Both the position numbers and the translations under genes were made by a program. A stretch of DNA of 64,000 bases, from assembly GCA_946800325.1 (NCBI GenBank), contig OX326960.1, positions 35,493,629 through 35,557,628 on the forward strand. The letters are read 5' to 3'. Below the pieces are notes generated by a model, which ran no database searches, was not told the origin of the DNA, and was given only the letters and a program-made list of their open reading frames with translations. Shown in pieces: positions 54,398 to 64,000 of the stretch. Position 1 is the first letter of the stretch. Each line of letters opens with the position of its first letter. This stretch comes from Luzula sylvatica. Lineage: Eukaryota > Streptophyta > Magnoliopsida > Poales > Juncaceae.

Positions 54398-57300
54398 ACG
54401 TGTTTTTAGATCATTTGTATCGTATCTTTTAGTACATAACTTTTCCCCAAATTTCACAAACACTAAGGAAGTTTGTTTTTCGATTCAAAACAAAATTTTA
54501 ACGCTTTGAGGAGTTCAAATAACATGTTTTTAGATCATTTGTATCGTATCTTTTACTACATAACTTTTCACCAAATTTGACAAACACTAAGAAAGTTTGT
54601 TTTCGATTTCAAAACAAGATTTTAACGCTTTGAGGAGTTCAAATAACGTGTTTTCAGGTCATTTGTATCGTATCTTTTAGTACATAACTTTTCACCAAAT
54701 TTCAGAAACACTAAGGAAGTTTGTTTTTCGATTCAAAACAAGATTTTAACGCTTTGAGGAGTTCAAATAACGTGTTTTTAGATCATTTGTATCGTATCGT
54801 TTAGTACATAACTTTTCACCAAATTTCACAAACACTAGGAAAGTTTGTTTTTCGTTTCAAAACAAGATTTTAACGCTTTGAGGAGTTCAAATAACGTGTT
54901 TTTAGATCATTTGTACCGTATCTTTTACTACATAACTTTTCACCAAATTTGACAAACACTAAGAAAGTTTGTTTTTCGATTTCAAAACAAGATTTTAACG
55001 CTTTGAGGAGTTCAAATAACGTGTTTTCAGGTCATTTGTATCGTATCTTTTAGTACATAACTTTTCACCAAATTTCAGAAACACTAAGGAAGTTTGTTTT
55101 TCGATTCAAAACAAGATTTTAACGCTTTGAGGAGTTCAAATAACGTGTTTTTAGATCATTTGTATCGTATCTTTTAGTACATAACTTTTCACCAAATTTC
55201 ACAAACACTAGGAAAGTTTGTTTTTCGTTTCAAAACAAGATTTTAACGCTTTGAGGAGTTCAAATAACGTGTTTTTAGATCATTTGTATCGTATCTTTTA
55301 GTACATAACTTTTCACCAAATTTCAGAAACACTAAGGAAGTTTGTTTTTCTATTCAAAACAAGATTTTAACGCTTTGAGGAGTTCAAATAACGTGTTTTC
55401 AGATTATTTGTATCGTATCTTTTACTACATAACTTTTCACCAAATTTCAGAAACACTAAGGAAGTTTGTTTTTCTATTCAAAACAAGATTTTAACGCTTT
55501 GAGGAGTTCAAATAACGTGTTTTTAGATCATTTGTATCGTATATTTTAGTACATAACTTTTCACCAAATTTCACAAACACTAAGGAAATTTGTTTTTCGA
55601 TTCAAAACAAGATTTTAACGCTTTGAGGAGTTGAAATAACGTGTTTTTAGTTCATTTGTATCGTATGTTTTACTACATAACTTTTCACCAAATTTCACAA
55701 ACACTAAGGAAGTTTGTTTTTCGAGTCAAAACAAGATTTTAACGCTTTGAGGAGTTCAAATAACGTGTTTTTAGATCATTTGTATCGTATCTTTTAGTAC
55801 ATAACGTTTCACCAAATTTCACAAACACTAAGGAAGTTTGTTTTTCGATTCAAAACAAGATTTTAACGCTTTGAGAAGTTCAAATAACGTGTTTTTAGAT
55901 CATTTGTATCGTATGTTTTACTACATAACTTTTCACCAAATTTCACAAACACTAAGGAAGTTTGTTTTTCGAGTCAAAACAAGATTTTAACGCTTTGAGG
56001 AGTTCAAATAACGTGTTTTTAGATCATTTGAATCGTATCTTTTAGTACATAACTTTTCAGCAAATTTCACAAACACTAAGGAAGTTTGTTTTTCGATTCA
56101 AAACGAAATTTTAACGCTTTGAGGAGTTCAAATAACGTGTTTTTAGATCATTTGTATCGTATCTTTTACTACATAACTTTTCACCAAATTTCAGAAACAC
56201 TAACGAAGTTTGTTTTTCGATTCAAAACAAGATTTTAACGCTTTGAGGAGTTCAAATAACGTGTTTTTAGATCATTTGTATCGTATCTTTTAGAACATAA
56301 CTTTTCACCAAATTTCACAAACACTAAGGAAGTTTGTTTTTCGATTTCAAAACAATATTTTAACGCTTTGAGGAGTTCAAATAACGTGTTTTTAGATCAT
56401 TTGTATCGTATCTTTTAGTACATAACTTTTCACCAAATTTCACAAACACTAGCAAAGTTTGTTTTTCGTTTCAAAACAAGATTTTAACGCTTTGAGGAGT
56501 TCAAATAACGTGTTTTTAGATCATTTGTATCGTATCTTTTACTACATAACTTTTCACCAAATTTGACAAACACTAAGAAAGTTTGTTTTTCGATTTCAAA
56601 ACAAGATTTTAACGCTTTGAGGAGTTCAAATAACGTGTTTTCAGGTCATTTGTATCGTATCTTTTAGTACATAACTTTTCACCAAATTTCAGAAACACTA
56701 AGGAAGTTTGTTTTTCGATTCAAAACAAGATTTTAACGCTTTGAGGAGTTCAAATAACGTGTTTTTAGATCATTTGTATCGTATCTTTTAGTACATAACT
56801 TTTCACCAAATTTCACAAACACTAGGAAAATTTGTTTTTCGTTTCAAAACAAGATTTTAACGATTTGAGGAGTTCAAATAACGTGTTTTTAGATCATTTG
56901 TATCGTATCTTTTAGTACATAACTTTTCACCAAATTTCACAAACACTAAGGAAGTTTGTTTTTCTATTCAAAACAAGATTTTAACGCTTTGAGGAGTTCA
57001 AATAACGTGTTTTTAGATTATTTGTATCGTATCTTTTAGTACATAACTTTTCACCAAATTTCACAAACACTAAGGAAATTTGTTTTTCGATTCAAAACAA
57101 GATTTTAACGCTTTGGGGAGTTGAAATAACGTGTTCTTAGTTCATTTGTATCGTATGTTTTACTACATAACTTTTCACCAAATTTGACAAACACTAAGAA
57201 AGTTTGTTTTTCGATTTCAAAACAAGATTTTAACGCTTTGAGGAGTTCAAATAACGTGTTTTCAGGTCATTTGTATCGTATCTTTTAGTACATAACTTTT

Positions 57301-57998
57301 CACCAAATTTCAGAAACACTAAGGAAGTTTGTTTTTCGATTCAAAACAATATTTTAACGCTTTGAGGAGTTCAAATAACGTGTTTTTAGATCATTTGTAT
57401 CGTATCTTTTAGTACATAACTTTTCACCAAATTTCAGAAACACTAAGGAAGTTTGTTTTTCGATTCAAAACAAGATTTTAACGCTTTGAGGAGTTCAAAT
57501 AACGTGTTTTTAGATCATTTGTATCGTATCGTTTAGTACATAACTTTTCACCAAATTTCACAAACACTAGGAAAATTTGTTTTTCGTTTCAAAACAAGAT
57601 TTTAACGCTTTGAGGAGTTCAAATAACGTGTTTTTAGATCATTTGTATCGTATCTTTTACTACATAACTTTTCACCACATTTGACAAACACTAAGAAAGT
57701 TTGTTTTTCGATTTCAAAACAAGATTTTAACGCTTTGAGGAGTTCAAATAACGTGTTTTCAGGTCATTTGTATCGTATCTTTTAGTACATAACTTTTCAC
57801 CAAATTTCAGAAACACTAAGGAAGTTTGTTTTTCGATTCAAATCAAGATTTTAACGCTTTGAGGAGTTCAAATAACGTGTTTTTAGATCATTTGTATCGT
57901 ATCATTTAGTACATAAATTTTCACCAAATTTCACAAACACTAGGAAAGTTTGTTTTTCGTTTCAAAACAAGATTTTAACGCTTTGAGGAGTTCAAATA
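54398..57998 (+). repeat. 29-monomer HOR core, isolated copy
   Basis: The order is m h i n h i o p q l b a b c d e g h i j k l r i s n h i o, the same 29-monomer core found at the end of the 41-mer (1-10182) and the 37-mer (12543-21728). The m monomer has ccccaaa and the first h is 124 bp (gttttcg), as in the left part of the window. Many private substitutions are seen, for example aacatg (about 54523), tatatttta (about 55542), gagaagtt (about 55877), tgaatcg (about 56030), ctaacgaag (about 56203) and cgatttgagg (about 56862). This copy looks less homogenised than those to the left. Confidence 0.9.
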
Positions 57999-60977
57999 AC
58001 GTGTTTTTAGATCATTTGTATTGTATCTTTTGGTACATAACTTTTCACCAAATTTCAGAAACACTAAGGAAGTTTGTTTTTCTATTCAAAACAAGATTTT
58101 AACGCTTTGAGGAGTTCAAATAACGTGTTTTCAGATTATTTGTATCGTATCTTTTACTACATAACTTTTCACCAAATTTCAGAAACACTAAGGAAGTTTG
58201 TTTTTCTATTCAAAACAAGATTTTAACGCTTTGAGGAGTTGAAATAACGTGTTTTTAGATCATTTGTATCGTATCATTTAGTACATAAATTTTCACCAAA
58301 TTTCACAAACACTAGGAAAGTTTGTTTTTCGTTTCAAAACAAGATTTTAACGCTTTGAGGAGTTCAAATAACGTGTTTTTAGATCATTTGTATCGTATCT
58401 TTTAGTACATAACTTTTCACCAAATTTCACAAACACTAAGGAAATTTGTTTTTCGATTCAAAACAAGATTTTAACGCTTTGAGGAGTTGAAATAACGTGT
58501 TTTTAGTTCATTTGTATCGTATGTTTTACTACATAACTTTTCACCAAATTTCACAAACACTAAGGAAGTTTGTTTTTCGAGTCAAAACAAGATTTTAACG
58601 CTTTGAGGAGTTCAAATAACGTGTTTTTAGATCATTTGTATCGTATCTTTTAGTACATAACGTTTCACCAAATTTCACAAACACTAAGGAAGTTTGTTTT
58701 TCGATTCAAAACAAGATTTTAACGCTTTGAGGAGTTCAAATAACGTGTTTTTAGTTCATTTGTATGGTATGTTTTACTACATAACTTTTCACCAAATTTC
58801 ACAAACTCTAAGGAAGTTTGTTTTTCGAGTCAAAACAAGATTTTAACGCTTTGAGGAGTTCAAATAACGTGTTTTTAGATCATTTGTATCGTATCTTTTA
58901 GTACATAACTTTTCACCAAATTTCACAAACACTAAGGAAGTTTGTTTTTCGATTCAAAACAAGATTTTAACGCTTTGAGGAGTTCAAATAACGTGTTTTT
59001 AGTTCATTTGTATCGTATGTTTTACTAGATAACTTTTCGCCAAATTTCACAAACACTAAGGAAGTTTGTTTTTCGAGTCAAAACAAGATTTTAACGCTTT
59101 GAGGAGTTCAAATAACGTGTTTTTAGATCATTTGTATCGTATCTTTTAGTACATAACTTTTCACCAAATTTCACAAACACTAAGGAAGTTTGTTTTTCGA
59201 TTCAAAACAAAATTTTAACGCTTTGAGGAGTTCAAATAACGTGTTTTTAGATCATTTGTATCGTATCTTTTACTACATAACTTTTCACCAAATTTGACAA
59301 ACACTAAGAAAGTTTGTTTTTCGATTTCAAAACAAGATTTTAACGCTTTGAGGAGTTCAAATAACGTGTTTTCAGGTCATTTGTATCGTATCTTTTAGTA
59401 CATAACTTTTCACCAAATTTCAGAAACACTAAGGAAGTTTGTTTTTCGATTCAAAACAAGATTTTAACGCTTTGAGGAGTTCAAATAACGTGTTTTTAGA
59501 TCATTTGTATCGTATCTTTTAGTACATAACTTTTCACCAAATTTCACAAACACTAGGAAAGTTTGTTTTTCGTTTCAAAACAAGATTTTAACGCTTTGAG
59601 GGGTTCAAATAACGTGTTTTTAGATCATTTGTATCGTATCTTTTACTACATAACTTTTCACCAAATTTGACAAACACTAAGAAAGTTTGTTTTTCGATTT
59701 CAAAACAAGATTTTAACGCTTTGAGGAGTTCAAATAACGTGTTTTCAGGTCATTTGTATCGTATCTTTTAGTACATAACATTTCACCAAATTTCAGAAAC
59801 ACTAAGGAAGTTTGTTTTTCGATTCAAAACAAGATTTTAACGCTTTGAGGAGTTCAAATAACGTGTTTTTAGATCATTTGTATCGTATCGTTTAGTACAT
59901 AACTTTTCACCAAATTTCACAAACACTAGGAAAATTTGTTTTTCGTTTCAAAACAAGATTTTAACGCTTTGAGGAGTTCAAATAACGTGTTTTTAGATCA
60001 TTTGTATCGTATCTTTTACTACATAACTTTTCACCAAATTTGACAAACACTAAGAAAGTTTGTTTTTCGATTTCAAAACAAGATTTTAACGCTTTGAGGA
60101 GTTCAAATAACGTGTTTTCAGGTCATTTGTATCGTATCTTTTAGTACATAACTTTTCACCAAATTTCAGAAACACTAAGGAAGTTTGTTTTTCGATTCAA
60201 AACAAGATTTTAACGCTTTGAGGAGTTCAAATAACGTGTTTTTAGATCATTTGTATCGTATCTTTTAGTACATAACTTTTCCCCAAATTTCACAAACACT
60301 AGGAAAGGTTGTTTTTCGTTTCAAAACAAGATTTTAACGCTTTGAGGAGTTCAAATAACGTGTTTTTAGATCATTTGTATCGTATCTTTTAGTACATAAC
60401 TTTTCACCAAATTTCAGAAACACTAAGGAAGTTTTGTTTTTCTATTCAAAACAAGATTTTAACGCTTTGAGGAGTTCAAATAACGTGTTTTCAGATTATT
60501 TGTATCGTATCTTTTACTACATAACTTTGCACCAAATTTCAGAAACACTAAGGAAGTTTGTTTTTCTATTCAAAACAAATTTTAACGCTTTGAGGAGTTC
60601 AAATAACGTGTTTTTAGATCATTTGTGTCGTATCTTTTAGTACATAACTTTTCACCAAATTTCACAAACACTAAGGAAATTTGTTTTTCGATTCAAAACA
60701 AGATTTTAACGCTTTGAGGAGTTGAAATAACGTGTTTTTAGTTCATTTGTATCGTATGTTTTACTACATAATTTTTCACCAAATTTCACAAACACTAAGG
60801 AAGTTTGTTTTTCGAGTCAAAACAAGATTTTAACGCTTTGAGGAGTTCAAATAACGTGTTTTTAGATCATTTGTATCGTATCTTTTAGTACATAACGTTT
60901 CACCAAATTTCAGAAACACTAAGGAAGTTTGTTTTTCGATTCAAAACAAGATTTTAACGCTTTGAGGAGTTCAAATA
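57999..60977 (+). repeat. Mixed HOR segment with an extra o monomer
   Basis: The order is p q o l b a b t b2 m h i o h i n h i o p q l b a. It resembles the segment starting at 48437 in the second 11.18-kb repeat, but it has an extra o monomer at 58247 and lacks three monomers (h, i, o) around 59612. The extra o monomer carries tatcattt and ataaatttt, two rare variants shared only with the o monomer at 57875, three monomers earlier. The q monomer before it ends in gttg, normally the ending of l. Confidence 0.87.
60358..60605 (+). repeat. p-q dimer with +1 and -1 indels, copy 3
   Basis: This is a third copy of the indel-bearing dimer, 9312 bp (75 monomers) after the second. The p monomer has acttttcacc here, where copies 1 and 2 have acatttcacc. 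The l monomer that follows has gtgtcg in place of gtatcg, which changes one residue of the chance frame at 60434-60640. A related p-q dimer at 62098 keeps actttgcacc but has neither indel. Confidence 0.85.
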
Positions 60978-63900
60978 ACGTGTTTTTAGATCATTTGTAT
61001 CGTTTCTTTTAGAACATAACTTTTCACCAAATTTCACAAACACTAAGGAAGTTTGTTTTTCGATTTCAAAACAATATTTTAACGCTTTGAGGAGTTCAAA
61101 TAACGTGTTTTTAGATCATTTGTATCGTATCTTTTAGTACATAACTTTTCACCAAATTTCACAAACACTAGGAAAGTTTGTTTTTCGTTTCAAAACAAGA
61201 TTTTAACGCTTTGAGGAGTTCAAATAACGTGTTTTTAGATCATTTGTATCGTATCTTTTACTACATAACTTTTCACCAAATTTGACAAACACTAAGAAAG
61301 TTTGTTTTTCGATTTCAAAACAAGATTTTAACGCTTTGAGGAGTTCAAATAACGTGTTTTCAGGTCATTTGTATCGTATCTTTTAGTACATAACTTTTCA
61401 CCAAATTTCAGAAACACTAAGGAAGTTTGTTTTTCGATTCAAAACAAGATTTTAACGCTTTGAGGAGTTCAAATAACGTGTTTTTAGATCATTTGTATCG
61501 TATCTTTTAGAACATAACTTTTCACCAAATTTCACAAACACTAAGGAAGTTTGTTTTTCGATTTCAAAACAATATTTTAACGCTTTGAGGAGTTCAAATA
61601 ACGTGTTTTTAGATCATTTGTATCGTATCTTTTAGTACATAACTTTTCACCAAATTTCACAAACACTAGGAAAGTTTGTTTTTCGTTTCAAAACAAGATT
61701 TTAACGCTTTGAGGAGTTCAAATAACGTGTTTTTAGATCATTTGTATCGTATCTTTTACTACATAACTTTTCACCAAATTTGACAAACACTAAGAAAGTT
61801 TGTTTTTCGATTTCAAAACAAGATTTTAACGCTTTGAGGAGTTCAAATAACGTGTTTTCAGGTCATTTGTATCGTATCTTTTAGTACATAACTTTTCACC
61901 AAATTTCAGAAACACTAAGGAAGTTTGTTTTTCGATTCAAAACAAGATTTTAACGCTTTGAGGAGTTCAAATAACGTGTTTTTAGATCATTTGTATCGTA
62001 TCTTTTAGTACATAACTTTTCCCCAAATTTCACAAACACTAGGAAAGTTTGTTTTTCGTTTCAAAACAAGATTTTAACGCTTTGAGGAGTTCAAATAACG
62101 TGTTTTTAGATCATTTGTATCGTATCTTTTAGTACATAACTTTTCACCAAATTTCAGAAACACTAAGGAAGTTTGTTTTTCTATTCAAAACAAGATTTTA
62201 ACGCTTTGAGGAGTTCAAATAACGTGTTTTCAGATTATTTGTATCGTATCTTTTACTACATAACTTTGCACCAAATTTCAGAAACACTAAGGAAGTTTGT
62301 TTTTCTATTCAAAACAAGATTTTAACGCTTTGAGGAGTTCAAATAACGTGTTTTTAGATCATTTGTATCGTATCTTTTAGTACATAACTTTTCACCAAAT
62401 TTCACAAACACTAAGGAAATTTGTTTTTCGATTCAAAACAAGATTTTAACGCTTTGAGGAGTTGAAATAACGTGTTTTTAGTTCATTTGTATCGTATGTT
62501 TTACTACATAATTTTTCACCAAATTTCACAAACACTAAGGAAGTTTGTTTTTCGAGTCAAAACAAGATTTTAACGCTTTGAGGAGTTCAAATAACTTGTT
62601 TTTAGATCATTTGTATCGTATCTTTTAGTACATAACGTTTCACCAAATTTCAGAAACACTAAGGAAGTTTGTTTTTCGATTCAAAACAAGATTTTAACGC
62701 TTTGAGGAGTTCAAATAACGTGTTTTTAGATCATTTGTATCGTATCTTTTAGAACATAACTTTTCACCAAATTTCACAAACACTAAGGAAGTTTGTTTTT
62801 CGATTTCAAAACAATATTTTAACGCTTTGAGGAGTTCAAATAACGTGTTTTTAGATCATTTGTATCGTATCTTTTAGTACATAACTTTTCACCAAATTTC
62901 ACAAACACTAGGAAAGTTTGTTTTTCGTTTCAAAACAAGATTTTAACGCTTTGAGGAGTTCAAATAACGTGTTTTTAGATCATTTGTATCGTATGTTTTA
63001 CTACATAACTTTTCACCAAATTTGACAAACACTAAGAAAGTTTGTTTTTCGATTTCAAAACAAGATTTTAACGCTTTGAGGAGTTCAAATAACGTGTTTT
63101 CAGGTCATTTGTATCGTATCTTTTAGTACATAACTTTTCACCAAATTTCAGAAACACTAAGGAAGTTTGTTTTTCGATTGAAAACAAGATTTTAACGCTT
63201 TGAGGAGTTCAAATAACGTGTTTTCAGGTCATTTGTATCGTATCTTTTAGTACATAACATTTCACCAAATTTCAGAAACACTAAGCAAGTTTGTTTTTCG
63301 ATTCAAAACAAGATTTTAACGCTTTGAGGAGTTCAAATAACGTGTTTTTAGATCATTTGTATCGTATCGTTTAGTACATAACTTTTCACCAAATTTCACA
63401 AACACTAGGAAAATTTGTTTTTCGTTTCAAAACAAGATTTTAACGCTTTGAGGAGTTCAAATAACGTGTTTTTAGATCATTTGTATCGTATCTTTTACTA
63501 CATAACTTTTCACCAAATTTGACAAACACTAAGAAAGTTTGTTTTTCGATTTCAAAACAAGATTTTAACGCTTTGAGGAGTTCAAATAACGTGTTTTCAG
63601 GTCATTTGTATCGTATCTTTTAGTACATAACTTTTCACCAAATTTCAGAAACACTAAGGAAGTTTGTTTTTCGATTCAAAACAAGATTTTAACGCTTTGA
63701 GGAGTTCAAATAACGTGTTTTTAGATCATTTGTATCGTATCTTTTAGTACATAACTTTTCCCCAAATTTCACAAACACTAGGAAAGTTTGTTTTTCGTTT
63801 CAAAACAAGATTTTAACGCTTTGAGGAGTTCAAATAACGTGTTTTTAGATCATTTGTATCGTATCTTTTAGTACATAACTTTTCACCAAATTTCAGAAAC

Positions 63901-64000
63901 ACTAAGGAAGTTTGTTTTTCTATTCAAAACAAGATTTTAACGCTTTGAGGAGTTCAAATAACGTGTTTTCAGATTATTTGTATCGTATCTTTTACTACAT
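60978..64000 (+). repeat. Reshuffled short-block zone, right end
   Basis: The order is e o h i, then e o h i o p q l b a, then e o h i i n h i o p q, with the last q cut by the window edge after 40 bp. The four-monomer block e o h i starts at 60978, 61476 and 62718. The monomer at 63216 is a second i in a row, an exception to the usual pattern in which each i follows an h or r type. The h monomer at 62967 has atgttttactac, borrowed from type b. No long HOR period is established here. Confidence 0.85.

Larger units (their letters stand above)
1..64000 (+). repeat. 124-bp satellite array, whole window
   Basis: Every part of the window is a head-to-tail copy of a 124-bp AT-rich monomer, taken here to start at 'acgtg'. 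Landmarks by monomer position: acgtg 1-5, agatc 11-15, atcgtatc about 22-29, gtac 35-38, caaattt 51-57, caaacactaagg 60-71, tttttcgattc 79-89, aacgcttt 103-110, gaggagttc 111-119. Variant types used below: a = aacgtttc; b = atgttttactac plus gagtc (b2 also has cgcc); c = cagcaaa plus cgaaat; d = ctac plus ttcag; e = tagaac, gatttc, caatat (125 bp); f = ttttttgtttc; g = ctagcaaag; h = ctac, ttgac, ctaagaaag, gatttc (usually 125 bp); i = ttttcaggtc plus ttcag; j = ctaggaaaa; k = ttcac plus ctattc; l = ctaaggaaa, ending gttg; m = caaaat; n = tcgtttag; o = ctaggaaag; p = ttcag plus ctattc; q = cagatta plus ctattc; r = b-like start, h-like end (125 bp); s = agatc, tagtac, ttcag, gattc; t = plain consensus; u = i-like start, b-like end. 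No non-satellite sequence is seen. Confidence 0.98.

Noticed and set aside
1..64000. CRISPR array
   Set aside because: The repeats are 124 bp and contiguous, with no unique spacers between them and no cas genes nearby.
1..64000. Human or primate alpha satellite, suggested by ctttgagg
   Set aside because: Alpha satellite is about 171 bp with a different consensus; the match is a short string that can occur by chance.
1..64000. Telomere repeats, suggested by the ttttag strings
   Set aside because: The string occurs once per 124-bp monomer and never as a tandem of 6 to 8 bases, so it is not telomeric DNA.
1..64000. Promoter-like TATA or Pol III terminator strings in each monomer
   Set aside because: AT-rich satellite makes such strings common; T runs are mostly five long and nothing marks one copy as special.

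Overview
The whole 64 kb is one uninterrupted tandem array of an AT-rich satellite. The monomer is 124 bp, with some 125-bp variants, and the consensus is about 29% G+C. I count about 515 complete head-to-tail monomers plus 40 bp of one more at the right edge. All are in the same orientation. I see no gene, RNA gene, transposon, telomere motif, inversion or unique-sequence spacer. Array size, purity and multi-level repeat order point to a eukaryotic chromosome, most likely a centromeric or other heterochromatic block. A plant is my best guess. A 124-bp satellite recalls the one I remember (from memory, unchecked) as linked to CENH3 in the woodrush Luzula sylvatica, but the sequence alone does not prove the species.

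Monomers fall into about 20 recognisable types (letters a to u, defined in the first feature). The order of types forms higher-order repeats (HORs), which change along the window. From 1 to 10182 there are two copies of a 41-monomer unit (5091 bp). From 10183 to 12542 there is a third copy that has lost 22 monomers. From 12543 to 21728 there are two copies of a 37-monomer unit (4593 bp). From 21729 to 26820 that unit recurs, expanded to 41 monomers (5092 bp). From 26821 to 28683 there is a 15-monomer start of the same unit, which switches into three tandem copies of a 17-monomer unit (2113, 2113 and 2112 bp; 28684 to 35021). From 32288 to 54397 lies a tandem duplication with a 90-monomer, 11,179-bp period. 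From 54398 to 57998 an older 29-monomer core recurs. The last 6 kb, especially 60978 to 64000, is a reshuffled mix of short blocks.

The layout reads as a record of unequal crossover and gene conversion: shared cores, chimeric monomers, block deletions, block insertions and very recent duplications. Neighbouring HOR copies differ at only a few positions, while different monomer types within a unit differ at several. That is the usual sign of homogenisation at HOR level. The only open frames above the listing threshold, three of 68 codons, are chance products of the satellite and are not annotated as genes.
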